Source: Mytilus edulis
Taxonomy: Eukaryota; Mollusca; Bivalvia; Mytilida; Mytilidae
Assembly: GCF_963676685.1 (NCBI RefSeq)
Contig: NC_092348.1
Span: 17,373,531 to 17,437,530, forward strand
Direction: 5' to 3'
DNA: 64,000 bases
Made by a program: the position numbers and the translations under genes. The notes below the pieces were generated by a model. It ran no database searches and was not told the origin of the DNA. It saw only the letters and a list, made by a program, of their open reading frames with translations. This document shows, in pieces, positions 1 to 11,171 of this stretch (position 1 is its first letter; every line of letters starts with the position of its first letter).

Positions 1-1
1 C

Positions 2-714
2 TGAGTCAAACAAAAAATTCTCTGAAACTGACATTATCAAGATGCTTGATTTCTTGATTGACAACATATTTGTTACGTTCGGAGGACGTGTTTTTCAACA
101 GACTGTTGGCATTTCAATGGGAACGAATTGTGCCCTCTTCTTGCCGACTTGTTTCTTTATCATTATGAGGTTGACTTCATACAGGAACTTCTTAGGAAAA
201 AAGATAAGAAGTTAGCAATATCCTTTAACTCTACTTTCCGCTATATAGATGATGTTCTTTCACTAAATAATTCAAAATTTGGTGACTTTGTCGAATGCAT
301 CTATCCCATGTAACTAGAGATAAAGGATACACCAGATACAGTTAAGTCGGCCTAATATTTTGACTTACATCTAGAAATTGACAATGAGGGTCGATTGAAA
401 AAAAAAATTACGACAAAAGAGAAGATTTCAGCTTTCCAATTGTGAACTTTCCATTTCTAAGTAGCAACATTCCAGCAGCACCTGCATACGGTGTATATAT
501 CTCCCAATTGCTACGATATTCCCGTGCTTGCATTTCCTATCACGATTTTCTTGATAGAGGGTTGTTGCTCACACGCAAGCTATTAAATCAAGAGTTCCAA
601 ATGGTGAAGTTGAAATCATCTCTTCGTAAATTTTACGTACGCCATCACGAGTTGGTTGACCGTTATGGAATAACCGTTTCACAAATGATATCGGATATGT
701 TCATTACGTCGTAA
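2..714 (+). pseudogene. Reverse transcriptase fragment, family A (broken)
   Basis: The region encodes the second half of a retroelement reverse transcriptase. The first piece (about 42-135) reads through a GISMGTNCA stretch. A one-base frameshift near 130 is followed by LLADLFLY and the catalytic FRYIDDVLSL box (about 218-250). A stop at 311-313 and another near 353 break the frame again. The last piece (442-714) reads NIPAAPAYGVYISQLLRYSRAC through to a stop. The MGTNCAPLLADLF and YIDD signatures are seen directly. Placement among Penelope-like or similar non-LTR elements is from memory of this very common mollusc family and is uncertain. The element is cut by the window start. At least one frameshift and two stops make it non-functional. 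Confidence 0.85.
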
Positions 715-1050
715 CTACAGTCTCCTTCCCTTTCATAAATGTGACCTACCGAATTAGACTATTTACCGGATTTGTAATCTCATAACCAACACGACGGGTG
801 CCACATGTGGAGCAGAATCTGCTTACCCTTCCGGGGCACATGATATCACTCCTAGTTTTTGATGGGGTTTGTGTTATTCATTTATTAGTTTTCTATGTTG
901 TGTTATGTGTACTATTGTTTTTCTGTTTGTCATTTTCATTTTTAGCCATGGCGTTGTCAGTTTATTGTCGATTTATGAATTTGGCTGTCCCTCTGGTATC
1001 TCTCGTCCCTCTTTTGTATGAATGTGTCCTTTTCAATACAAAAGAACCAT
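715..1050 (+). mobile_element. 3' tail of family A retroelement
   Basis: Non-coding tail directly after the RT stop, running from the TTTACCGGATTTGTAATC region through CCACATGTGGAGCAG to the CTCTCGTCCCTCTTTTGT end. The same tail, alone and mostly 5'-truncated, recurs in this window near 32040-32200 (+), 14540-14640 (-), 52900-53215 (-) and 54060-54250 (-). This identifies those orphan fragments as family A debris. The 84-residue ORF inside it is a by-product. Confidence 0.7.
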
Positions 1051-1108
1051 AATATAAACCTGCTTTTCTCACACTCGCCCCTGTAAATTGGTGTATGACA
1101 GTTATTTA

Positions 1109-1479
1109 CTACTCTATATACCTTGTAAACCATTTGACACTGTATTTAGCTTTGGTTTCTGGTGTTGACGGTTGGGTATGAGATCCAACATACCATCGAG
1201 ACATGTGTACATTTCCGGTGGAACATACGTTGAGAAACCACCAATATGCGTCAGTTTGATGTTTATCCCAACCATTCTTGCTTATATGAAACAGTGACTG
1301 TACACACACTTCATCATTTAGGATGGACGTAGACTGGGTATCCGCATAATAATTTCCAAAACTGATCCGAACTTTTGCACCACTCAAAATATCCTGCCGA
1401 AGTGTTTCTTTACTACCGGTTACTACATCGCCTTGTTGGTTATTCTCTAATTGTTTTACCCATTCGCTGCCACAGGTTA
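1109..1479 (-). CDS. WF/SRW-domain protein, C-terminal exon (copy 1)
   Basis: This is a terminal exon of 371 nt encoding 122 residues plus stop. It is bounded at its upstream end by a good acceptor (ag, then TAACCTGTGG on the minus strand). It is nearly identical to exon 2 of the complete gene at 19204-21450 and starts in the same phase (two bases complete a split codon). The domain reads TCGSEWVKQLEN, then a VRISFGNYYADTQ strand, QTDAYWWFLNVCSTG, SRWYVGSH, and ends KWFTRYIE. It has three cysteines. I do not recognise a named family; the aromatic/Arg-Trp pattern is shared with the exon at 15.5 kb. No signal-peptide exon was found immediately upstream. Either that exon is missed or lost, or this exon uses the one at 21.4 kb. 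It could also be a partial gene copy. Confidence 0.7.
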
Positions 1480-1720
1480 CTATTCAAGTAAAGGTTATAT
1501 CGAGAACAAATTAAATTGGTAAGTTTTCTCCTAAATGAAACTTAAGGGAGGTTTTCGTGATACTGGCATCTGGACTAATTGATATTTAGTGTAATAGTCC
1601 AAAATTCTTTATAGTAGCCACGTCACATAGTATATTTAGTTGATTAATTAATGCAATGACATGTATTTACTGCATATTAGGGATAAGAACTGATTTTACC
1701 ATCTTTAAAATTGATGTAAA

Positions 1721-1905
1721 TAGTTATCAAAGGTACCAGAATTATAATTTAATACGCCAGACGCGCGTTTCGTCTACATAAGACTCATCAGTGACGCTCA
1801 TATCAAAATATTTATAAAGCCTAACAAGTACAAAGTTGAAGAGCATTGAGGATCCAAAATTCCAAAAAGTTGTGCCAAATACGGCTATGTTAAAAGTGAA
1901 TGGCA
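1721..1905 (+). repeat. Mussel GACGCGCG dispersed repeat, copy 1
   Basis: Starts with AGTTATCAAAGGTACCAG, then ACGCCAGACGCGCGTTTCGT, AAGACTCATCAGTGACGCTC and an AAAGCC..GTTGAAGA..GGATCCAAAATTCC tail. Other copies: 12870-12985, 39516-39700, 45443-45496 (truncated) and 62588-62668. The family is known to be abundant in Mytilus; its class is unclear to me. Confidence 0.8.
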
Positions 1906-4111
1906 TGGGAGGATTTTCTAAACATTATTATTGCCACTTGAAAATTAAGGTCTGTTCCAAAACAGGTATTTCATTCCTCCCGGGAGAACCAAATTAAAAA
2001 AAAATGTTATAATATAAAAGTGTGTGGCATTTTTATTTTTTTTATTTTGTATATATAATTATCTATAAAGTATGTGGTAACGGTATTGTAAATACTAATT
2101 GTATGGACAGCAAATGAGAAAAAACCTGAACAAAAAATCTAACATAAATGTAATTAGACATTTGCCGAAACTGTCATACACCTACGATTAGGATTACAAT
2201 TACACTTACAGGTCGCATTTAAATCTTGGGTCGTCTCGAAGTGTAAATATAAACCATCGTTCTATAGTTGAACCACGGGGTTATTTAAAAAATATATGTA
2301 GTAATGTGTACACATTATATTAATGATTATACAATATACACGCTGTAAATATACGGATTATGATAGAATGGACAAACATCATTTAAAACATGAGACATGA
2401 AAAAAAATGCAATTTTTGTTGGATAGGAACAATTAGAAATAAATTTCAGCAAGACTTAGTGTTAAGAAAAGGCTACCAACTAATGGTCATGTTGACAACA
2501 TTTAATGTTTATGCTCAGACATACATTTTCCTTTTTTGAAGAAAAGAGAGAATGAGGGGATGCAGCCATGAGGGTGTTTAAGAACTATTTATTCTTCACA
2601 GCATTATTCCGTCCTGAATATGCATCCTAACTTGCCGCTGGACGTTAATCAGCCATCCATCATCAACATCATCATCATGGCATTATACTTGCCATTCGGT
2701 ATAGATTTTTTTTCCAGAATTGGGCACGTTTATTGTATTTAAAAATATATATATTTATATAACACCTTTTACAATGAACATCTTTGTGTCGAATATATAA
2801 TCTAGACCATTCGTCTGTTTAAATGTAAAATAAGTGTCCTCAAATAATAATTTTACTATATACTTTTTTAACTAAACACGACCAATAGCGGGTCTTGACC
2901 TAGGCCTAAGTCGCTGAGAGTCAAGATTGAGGTCAGATATATACTTATTAATAAGCACAACTATTCATTCCCTTTCTTGGAAGGTAAGAGGGAGTGTTAT
3001 AAGGTTTCATACTACCAGAAAACATTATCATGATGAAGCTGCAGACCAAAAATGAAATATAAAATTTAAAACAAATCTATATTAGCCAAGAAAACATTGA
3101 CGAAAATTGTCCTTGTGTAATGAGTCTTGTAAAATTTCAATATATCGGCAAAGAAGAACTGACTTTGTGGCAGATGTAACAGTTACTTACACGCTGCAAC
3201 TCATAATTAATAAGCTGCATAACAAATATAAAATCATTCACTTCATTATAAGACAAGAAAACCGTGGGGAAATTTTTATACACAAGGTATACTGGACAGA
3301 TGGACAGACGGACAAACAAGGTCGAGCGGTTACAAGACCTGCTTTTGCCTTCAGCAATGCAGGTAAAATGACTATCAGGTTCTGAGTTGGTTGTTTTTGT
3401 TAAATTTTTATAGAGATTTTGGGAATCATTTGAGTATTGACGTTTTATTTTTACGATGTCGAAAGTTCCTCCCATGAACATGGGTGGGTCTGGTCTGCTT
3501 TAAGCATAAGCAGTTACTCATGATCCGAGACCGATACAATTAAAGAAGATTTTACTATAGAGTGCACTTATGACGGTCACAAAACGTTTATCCGCAAAAT
3601 ATTAAAGACAAGTCCCTCTATTGTTTATGCGCTTTTACATTACTGAACATTTCAAAAGCACTGCGCGTTGGCGGGTTAAATTATAATGTGTAAATTGACT
3701 TATTGCATTTTCCCGTGATTGTCAAAAGCACCGTTTGTAGATCTAGAGTACCCGCTGAACGAAATAGTTGTTGATTTTGCTATTCTAAAATAAGGTAGAA
3801 AACATATCCGAAAATATATAGTATTGACACCTTCTACAAGACAACAGATTGTTCGAATCCCCATAACATATAGAGGAAGTGTAGAAAATTAAATAGACAT
3901 TAAACAGTATAGAGTAAAGGATGAACACGCCATCGGATGATTTAAAATGTACAAAGTTATGCGACATCCCATACAACGATTCAAATCTGTTGTGACCATA
4001 ATATGCCATGCATTATTCATGTTACTGTGTCGCCGAAAAGACTTTTTAACATGAAACAAAAAAAGCATCATTTGGTTTTACTACATGTTCCTCTATTGTT
4101 ATTATTATTTT
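1906..4111. other. Gene-free stretch
   Basis: AT-rich DNA with repeat D (2145-2235), a short ATCATC run near 2658 and a GGACAGA/GGACAAA stretch near 3295-3320. The overlapping opposite-strand ORFs at 3107-3481 have no recognisable domain. I see no supported gene. Confidence 0.5.
2145..2235 (-). repeat. Dispersed repeat D, copy 1
   Basis: Contains ACATTTGCCGAAACTGTC followed by CTACGATTAGGATTACAAT and TTACACTTACAGGTCGC. Related copies are at 4112-4215, 60700-60810 and 62345-62420, in both orientations. Short, low-complexity flanks; class unknown. Confidence 0.55.
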
Positions 4112-4215
4112 TTTAATTTTGAGATGACCCCTTGATTTTCGTCAACTGTGATCGTAAGTCTAAGTGTAATCCTAGGTATATACCTAGTTTCCGCAAATGT
4201 CTATTAAGTTAATAA
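4112..4215 (+). repeat. Dispersed repeat D, copy 2
   Basis: GAGATGACCCCTTGATTTTC, GTAAGTCTAAGTGTAATCCT and TTTCCGCAAATGTCTA match, in inverted order, the repeat at 60700-60810. Confidence 0.55.
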
Positions 4216-4381
4216 CAAATCTTGTTACTTGTTGACAGATTAAAGAAAACAGGTTTTCAATAAATACACCTGCCAAACACACAATCAACTTTCCAGCTGC
4301 TTTTGTCAAGCATGGAGTTTATCTTTTCAAATAATTCTAAATTTAGATATGTTGGAATTTAAGTTCCTACCTAAAAATAAA

Positions 4382-4738
4382 CTATTGACGTATGGAAATG
4401 TCTTCGCAACTGAGTTTGTTTACCTTTAAAATATTCTGATTACGGTTACCTGTTTCATTAATCAATTCCGCCATGTTTGCTGTCATCTCATGCGATTCCT
4501 TCCTGCAAAACTTGTTAATTTCGTGCAATAATAATATTTTTTCTTCCAATTCTTTACGATGTGCAATAGTTTGCTTTTTAAAAAAACCCGATTTCGATTC
4601 CTCTTTCAGTTCATTTCTATCATTACTAAATTGAATTCCTGCTATGATTCTTTGTTCTATGGTGTATCCATAAAATGCAATCAGCAATACGACCATAGAT
4701 AGTAACAAAATAACTAGAGAATTCTCCATGCATGCCAT
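4382..4738 (-). CDS. Possible type II membrane protein with coiled-coil stalk
   Basis: ORF of 118 codons with a hydrophobic segment at about residues 6-25 (LVILLLSMVVLLIAFYGY), right after a short N-terminus. It is followed by a long charged region (about 35-105) with heptad-like spacing (KELEEKILLLHEINKF). A TATA-like box lies about 110 bp upstream of the ATG. A GTAAAC donor-like site sits at the AAG codon of NQNILK near residue 103, so this may be the first exon of a longer protein. The shape (short tail, one membrane segment, coiled stalk) is that of many mollusc secreted or type II proteins, but no diagnostic domain is visible. It could also be a chance ORF or repeat piece; only the organised upstream region and composition argue for a real gene. 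Confidence 0.4.
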   Translation of the reverse strand: MACMENSLVILLLSMVVLLIAFYGYTIEQRIIAGIQFSNDRNELKEESKSGFFKKQTIAHRKELEEKILLLHEINKFCRKESHEMTANMAELINETGNRNQNILKVNKLSCEDISIRQ

Positions 4739-4847
4739 GGCCGTATTTGATCAACTTCAAATCAATCAATTATTCATTCCGGGCACTGACTTGAAGAAAT
4801 TTGCACACACAGTTTAAATTTCATGAATGTAAGTGTGCACAATGGAC

Positions 4848-4854
4848 TATATAT
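4848..4854 (-). promoter_or_regulatory. TATA-like box upstream of the 4.4-4.7 kb ORF
   Basis: TATATAG on the minus strand within CCATATATAGTCC, about 110 bp before the ATG at 4738. A TSS about 30 bp downstream would leave a short leader of about 80 nt. Confidence 0.3.
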
Positions 4855-4927
4855 GGAACGCAGAACAACATAATTTAAATCATTATAGATGACGCCGAAA
4901 ATTAATATTAAATGTCATACCTACAGT

Positions 4928-5841
4928 CTCGGTCACACCTTAACGGATAGCTCGAACGGATGCCTAACGGATAACTTTTTTTCAATCCGTTCATGTCCGT
5001 TAGGCATCCGTTCTTATCCGTTAGACGTCCTTCCATATCCGTTGCATGTTCGTTTAGCGTACGTTTTATCCGTCGACGTCCGTTCTGTATGGTGGAAATT
5101 TTTGAGAATGTTCAAAACTTTGAACGGACGTCCAACGGATGAAATGTCCTTTGAACGTCCGTTACGCGTCCGTTTTGTACGGTACTCGTCCGTTTCGTTT
5201 CCGTTTTGTATCCGTTACGTGTCCGTTATACATCCGTTGGAGGTCTGGCATATAAATTCATCAACGGACTTCTACTGCATGTATAACGGATAAAACGGAT
5301 GATGAACGGATCTGAAACGGATAAATGCCAATTGAAAATTTTGCGTCAGAAATACCAATTAGTTTTACTAAGGTTCATGAATTCTTATTATTCATAATCG
5401 ATCTTAGAGTAAGGACGCGTCTTCACAATCAAGCAGCCCTTATTCAAGCCAGCCACTGCTCTTTGACGGCATTTTGAAGAACAAACCAAAACCAGTTACA
5501 CAGAAATATTTTGAATATTTATGCGATTTACATGTATTATTATTGTCGCCTATAATATTGCCGTATATCTTGTTCATCCGTTTTATCCGGTACGCTTCCG
5601 TTAGGTGTCCGTTATGCGGTACTCGTCCGTTGGATGTACGTTTGACCTCCGTTCTGTCCGGTACGTTTCCGTTTCTCGTACGTTGCATATCCGGTGTGTG
5701 TCCGTTATGCATTCTTTACGCGTCCGTTTTATTTTGTAAGTACATCAACGGACTCCCAACGGATAACAATTTTGTCAACGGACAACTTTTATTTTCATCC
5801 GTTAGGCGTCCGTTCGTGCTATCTGGTAAGGTGTGACCGAG
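4928..5841. mobile_element. Foldback element with ACGGA/TCCGT arrays
   Basis: Perfect 15-bp inverted termini CTCGGTCACACCTTA (4928-4942) and its complement (5827-5841) bound 914 bp. Inside are dozens of copies of AACGGA / TCCGTT spaced about 8-15 bp: AACGGAT-rich at the outer left, then mostly TCCGTTNNNNGTCCG on the plus strand, with a few AACGGA words among the TCCGTT ones toward the right end (about 5746-5780). Reading frames through it (134, 90 and 120 codons) are a consequence of the repeat. There is no transposase, so it is a non-autonomous foldback or MITE-like element. The target duplication is not clear. Confidence 0.75.
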
Positions 5842-6084
5842 GCTTTACGGTCGTAAACGCATTTACAAAATTTTCAAAGACTAAAATACATAATGAACGC
5901 CCATAAATGCATTTACAACTACAAATGTACGTACCATGAATGCATTTACAATAATTCGTAAAAACCAATTACACCTAATTTTTAGTAGCAGTCAAATGAG
6001 TGTAACACTTTAACAACCTAAAATTTCAAAAAGTTCCCAATTTTGTTATTTATTTTTCAATTAATTTTTGAAATATATACCGCA

Positions 6085-6235
6085 TAGTCAGCAATAAAAT
6101 GCCCCGAAATGACAAATGTAAAACAATTCAAACGATAAAACTAACGGCATAATTCATGAACAAAAAAATGAACGAACAAACAAAATATGTAACACATCAA
6201 CAAACGACAACCACTGAATTACAGGCTCCTGACAA
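6085..6235 (-). repeat. Family B retroelement tail fragment
   Basis: On the minus strand it reads CAGGAGCCTGTAATTCAGTG, GTTGTCGTTTGTTGATG and GTTTGAATTGTTTTACATT. This is the middle of the family B 3' tail seen in order at 47690-47880. Confidence 0.7.
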
Positions 6236-7357
6236 CATAAAACTTTAATCTAAAGGGGATAGGCCTTACTTACACCAAATCTTTCCTCTCGTTTAATCTT
6301 TTTTTTATATTTTCATCATTGAAAAGATAGGGGTCCTCACACCATATGCCGAAGTCTCGGTGAAATTCATTGAGGTTTTGGGGTTCCCTAAAAACGGTCG
6401 AAACACTTTGAGATATATTTTGCACATGTTGTCATTAAAAATATCCATGACTGCAAAAACATATAAAATATTTTAAAGTAAATCTGAAATATCATGGTAA
6501 TACTAATAGCCGGAATGTTTGGTTTTTTTTTAATATTGATAATGGGTAAATTATGTCCAGCTCAGATAACACATTTTCCGAAAAAGAATTGTCGTTTCAT
6601 TCCTGCCAAAAAAAATATCTTAAAAATTTATTGGTTATAAATCTTGAAAACCGCAATCTTTTATCGAATTTGAAAATCTTTAAACAAGCAGGCTTACGAG
6701 GCACAATAAATTATTTCCTCCTACAAAACAATCTCATGAGTGCAGCAATGAAAAATAACCCAGATATTAGTGGTATTAAGATAGACAACTCTGAATATTT
6801 TTATGTTCATAAGTCAAAATTGTACTCAATGATAATTGTCAATAAGATTATAAGAAAAAAAAACCCCATTAATAATCAGTAAATTGGAAAGTGTATGCAA
6901 AATTATTAAAGGCTAATACAATTTTTCTTGTGTTTATGTGTCAACACTGTAATGGTAGATGTGGTAGCATAACTCGTGTCTTAATTGTTTGTATCTTTTT
7001 ATTTTGTTTTCTAAACAGATATTTTGTTCAAGTTGGTTGTTTGTTTACCTCTTTGTGCTAGAAAAATATGGCGCTTTCGCCTACATGTTTTTCGTTCATA
7101 ATAGGCATTACATGTGTAGAGATTGAAACATAGCAAAATTTAAACATATAGGAACAGAAGTACTAGTAATATATCTCCAACGGTTTTTCACGTCTTTTCA
7201 AATTATGGTAATGGGTTTGGCTATAAAGAAGGTGATAAAGTTCTGGAGTGCTATTTTAAATTTCAAACACGTTATTATACATTATGTTGTTTAACACATT
7301 TTCATTTGTTATTGTTTTACTTGAATGTCTTCACATCTTCATTTTACTATACTATTC
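6236..7357. other. Gene-free stretch
   Basis: AT-rich. The single long frame (6553-6882, 109 codons) is lysine/asparagine-rich with a poly-A run, has no domain and no splice or promoter context that I trust. No gene supported. Confidence 0.5.
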
Positions 7358-7495
7358 AGGGGCGGATCCAGCCATTTTAAAAAGGGGGGTTCCCAACCCA
7401 GAGTAAAGGGAGGGGGGGGGGGGTGTTCCAACTATATGCTCCCATTCAAATGCATTGATCGTCAAATAAAAAGGGGGGTTCCGCCATTACTATTT
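7358..7495 (+). repeat. GGGGCGGATCCAGCC dispersed repeat
   Basis: Starts CAGGGGCGGATCCAGCCATT, followed by AAAAAGGGGGGTTCC. It contains a run of 12-13 G and a second AAAAAGGGGGGTTCCGCC block. An inverted relative lies at 61325-61465. This word is widespread in invertebrate genomes. Confidence 0.6.
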
Positions 7496-7779
7496 ATGTT
7501 GGGTGTAAAAAAAGGTCCTTATCGTACTTATCCTTTCAAAAGTTCAACATACTGAATTAACATTATTTTTCGTGAGAAGCCAGTCATATGTAATAGTCTT
7601 TTTGTTTTACGATCATAGTCCCTGTATGTTTATACTTGTTTTCAATTCTTGTAGAAAATATACAATTCAAATCTATCTGTTAAAATGCCAATTGTATCTT
7701 CTCTTTGAAATTTGTAATTTTCTTTTATTTCGCTTATTTGGCATTTATATTGTATAAATAGTCAATAAACCTAAATAAA

Positions 7780-7910
7780 TCAGCTATTATAAGTTTGTTC
7801 TTAAATCTGTTCATTGTTTTAAGTAACATATGATTTATAAACCTCAAATCAACTATAATAAGTTTGTTCTTATATCTGTTCATTGTTTTAAGTAATATAT
7901 AATTTATGTT
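7780..7910 (+). repeat. Two-copy tandem duplication, about 72-bp unit
   Basis: ATAAGTTTGTTCTTAAATCT followed by GTTCATTGTTTTAAGTAA occurs twice in a row (about 7790 and 7857) with few differences. Confidence 0.7.
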
Positions 7911-8149
7911 TTTTGTTTAATAAGATAATTTTTTACATGTATAATAAACAACTATTCTATATATCTTATGGGAAGATTGTAAACTTTTAAACAACTATTG
8001 TAATGACATGTCCATTGTAGAAAACCGTTGGTTGAACTTCAGAAATAAATTGTTTTGTTTCTTGTTAATTGAGTTGCTGTCTTAATTTATTACATATACT
8101 TCATATCTCCTTTAAAATCGTTGATAGAAATTAAGCATTGCTGAAATAT

Positions 8150-9215
8150 GATACTGCCCGTACGAAATAAGTAGTAGGATTCCAACTAGACACTTGTAGG
8201 AATGAAGTAGGAATCTACCTAAAATCAAAGATTATATATGGATAGTAGGCGGACATGAACAAAATTCTGACAGGATTTTTTTTATATTCCTACTACCAAA
8301 CTCCCACTACCTAGGTTGAATTTAAAAGTCTGTATGGATTTTTTTTCTGTTTTGAAAATCTGATTTGATTATTTATTTTCCTACTGCATGTACAAGATTC
8401 CTACCAGAATTAATTTATAAATTCCTACCAGAAAAATTTTTCTACCTGGAAAGTTATCTTGAACTGGATTCCAGTTTGCTAATGACACACATTTTGCAGT
8501 GTTAAATGCAAGCAAGTTCCAGTTCACGAATTCAAAAGTTGGAGGGGAAAGAATGAAAAGTTGTGTTGGAACACAATGCTGCAAGCTAGGGTCACACAAC
8601 TACAATAAAGAAATGTGAGAAAATATGGCTTATGAAGACTGAAGGTAATTCTTATACATTCAAGATGAATTTTTTATCTGCCTGCCAAAAATATTAAGTT
8701 ATCAATTGATTCAACAATAGTGCATAATCTTACTCTTTATTTGTTAATAACTCATATCTACTATGTTTATGTATACCACAATTTCTAGCTTGCATAAATT
8801 GCAGTTTTCTTTTACATTTCAAAATTCTATTTTTTTTTTAAATGAATTTATTCCATGAATTTCCTTTGTTCTTTGTAGTTGAGATTCAAACTTAAATCAT
8901 TGACCCAGTTGTGTATTTGTGATGTACACTTGGATTTTGTATATTTTTAGATTACTCCCAGAACATATTTTTTCTGGGTGGAATTTTGAAGAATTCCTAC
9001 CAGGTTTTCTAGTAGAAGTTTTATTTTCCTACCAAATTATTTCTGCTAATTTGCATATTCCTGGTAGGAATATACATTATCCATACTAAGAAATTCCTGC
9101 TAATTTAAAATGTTCGGCTATTTCCATGTGGATTCCTACTACTGTCTGACTAGAATATCACTCTTTTCTGGTAGAATTCGAAGCAATATTCCTACTATAT
9201 TCCGTGTACATTCCA
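8150..9215. repeat. TAGTAGGAAT-rich dispersed element
   Basis: Begins with CTGCCCGTACGAAATAAGTA and is strewn with TAGTAGGAAT / ATTCCTACTA words, plus strand-like at the left and complementary at the right (9120-9215). A second copy of its left end is at 32505-32640 (GTAGTAGTATTCC, GCGGACATGG). It may be a foldback element, but the terminal match between left and right is weak. Confidence 0.5.
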
Positions 9216-10248
9216 TATGGAATATTTCATACAGGAGCATACATGTATTATTGGTTTCATCGTCTGAGAGTAGTTTTATATTCTTCTTATATAATATATT
9301 CCCCTTCGATTATAAGGTCGTCTGTTCTTCATCGTCTGCTATTTTGATAGGGAGAGCTAGACAACGTTCAACTCAGTCAAACCCTACTCTAAAAATCGGG
9401 GGACCTAAAATAATAATCATTTGTAGTGAGAGGTAGGGATGAGCCGTTAGAATAGGCCTCTATTTTAATCTTCATGATGTTTGATAAGGTCGAGAAATTT
9501 AGGTGTTGTTTAAATCAAGGTTGAAGATTGAATCAGATGTCGATACCTTTTAACACATGCAACCATGCACATGTCGTAAAGGCTTTACATATTTGTTCTC
9601 TGTGTATTTTTCCTTTAACCAGATATATTTAAATGCTTTTACCATGAAAAAATAGCACCCCCTTTCCGAGATAAAAACTCCCATTAAAATTGATATTTAA
9701 ATGAAAATAATTGGTTTGGATATCTTCCTTTTAGTATTTTTTGTTTGTTTGTTGCTTTGTATTATCTTACCATGTATGAACATTAATAATCTAGGCAAGA
9801 AAAACGATGTTTATTTAACTGTGTTTTCGTGTATAAGATGTACGACGTAGCAGTGAAAAGCATTCAGTCCGCAGACTGTCCATCGTCTAATTCTTAATAT
9901 CGTCTCCGAGGAGACAATAATTATTCATTGTTTTGACAGCCTGTCACTGTCTAAGTACTATCTTTTTGCTTATGTAAATTATCTATCAGCATAAGCTTGT
10001 ACTAGGATTGATGTTCAAATCATATCTCCTAGAATAGTGCTCTTTATATTTGAAAAAAAGACTAAAGACATTCAGTATAGTACAAACAATGACTTAGCAC
10101 TAAAACCATATAACTTCATTATTCAATCCTTTAGTTCAAATCGAATTTACCAAACCTTAAAATTTTTTCTTGAAGGATGCCACAAGATACTATAGTCAGT
10201 ATATATAGTCGTTCTAGAACTACTCATATTAAAGGCTACACATTTTTG
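9216..10248. other. Gene-free stretch
   Basis: No domain, repeat array or exon that I can support. AT-rich single-copy-looking DNA. Confidence 0.4.
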
Positions 10249-10535
10249 TTTTAAACCAAGTTATATCTATGGTAAATAAAAAGAATGGTGTTGATTATAC
10301 GCTTATTTATATATATATATAAATTGAATACTACCTTCAAACCTATGATTTCGTTGGATAAAATCCGAAATTTTATACGTGTGCATGTAAAAAAAGCTTC
10401 GTAGTAGAAAGGTCTAAATACAGCACCAACAACATTTTCCAAAAGACCAAAAAAGTCAAAAAGTATATTTAAACAAAACGCATTTGACTATCAGGTCGAA
10501 CAACTGGTGTTCTTTAACCCTGCTGACTGCCATTG
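10249..10535 (+). repeat. Direct repeat, copy 1 (pair with 11849-12132)
   Basis: About 285 bp repeated nearly unchanged 1.6 kb downstream. Shared landmarks: ACCAAGTTATATCTATGG, a TATATA run of different length, CCTATGATTTCGTTGGATAA, CACATTTTCC/CAACATTTTCC and CTTTAACCCTGCTGACTGCC. It flanks the family B RT remnant. Confidence 0.8.
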
Positions 10536-10654
10536 GCGATTGCCAAATAAAATTGACCACAAGATGTAAAAAAATTGATCTTAATATAAATTTAATACTA
10601 AACAAAAACAATAAACTTGTGGCCAAGATGTTATACCACAAACATAAGGTGTCA

Positions 10655-10715
10655 ATATTTTTTTGCACACCAGATCCGGATTTTGACAATAAATGTCTCT
10701 TCAGTGATGTTAGGG
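10655..10715 (+). repeat. CACCAGAT..TCTTCAGTGATG dispersed repeat fragment
   Basis: Reads CACACCAGATCCGGATTTTG and ATGTCTCTTCAGTGATG. A better conserved inverted copy (CACCAGATGCGCATTTCGAC on the minus strand) is inside the transposon at 39925-39995. Confidence 0.5.
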
Positions 10716-10865
10716 ATCGGTATTTGGAAGGCCATATAATTTACCCTCAATTTAAGATACACTCATGGTGTTTATATATTTCAACTTGTACGATTCGCTC
10801 GTGTATGTTACAACTTATTAGATTTTAGAGAGAGAAATTGATGTATTACTGAAAAATTATTACAC

Positions 10866-11171
10866 CAGGGTTTTCGATATCACAAACTGGTCAAAACATT
10901 TACTAAATTTTATCACCGGTATAAGAAAATAATTCGTAACTATAACTCAACATGCAGACATCTTATACGTTCAGGTATTTCACATCCAATCTTTTATGGT
11001 AATATTCTTTACAAAGCACAAAAATGTCAGTATTCACCTCAAAAGCTTACAAAACCTTTAAACAGACTTATTAAGAAGGGATATAGTTACGATACTGTTG
11101 TCAGGTCATCAAAGATTGCATATTTTGGCTTTAATATTGATTCACTTATAGGGTCTTTGCATCGGAACTAA
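10866..11171 (+). pseudogene. Reverse transcriptase C-terminal fragment, family B copy 1
   Basis: An open frame of 101 codons plus TAA begins inside a truncated protein: QGFRYHKLVKTFTKFYHRYK, then CRHLIRSGISHPIFYGNILY, ending GSLHRN. It aligns over its length with the end of the RT at 46500-46986 (QGFRYHKLLKTFTKF..ISHPKFYGNIVLKA). The catalytic part is missing, so it is a 5'-truncated, dead copy. Confidence 0.8.

Noticed and set aside
798..1052. 84-codon hydrophobic ORF
   Set aside because: Lies wholly in the conserved non-coding tail of the family A retroelement; the opposite copy at 52.7-53.1 kb gives a similar artefact.
3107..3481. Overlapping ORFs on both strands (92 and 114 codons)
   Set aside because: No domain, no splice or promoter context, and both strands open because of base composition.
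4889..5906. Four ORFs of 70-134 codons
   Set aside because: They are translations of the ACGGA/TCCGT repeat array of the foldback element.
6553..6882. 109-codon ORF rich in Lys/Asn
   Set aside because: No recognisable domain; contains a poly-A run and looks like chance in AT-rich DNA.
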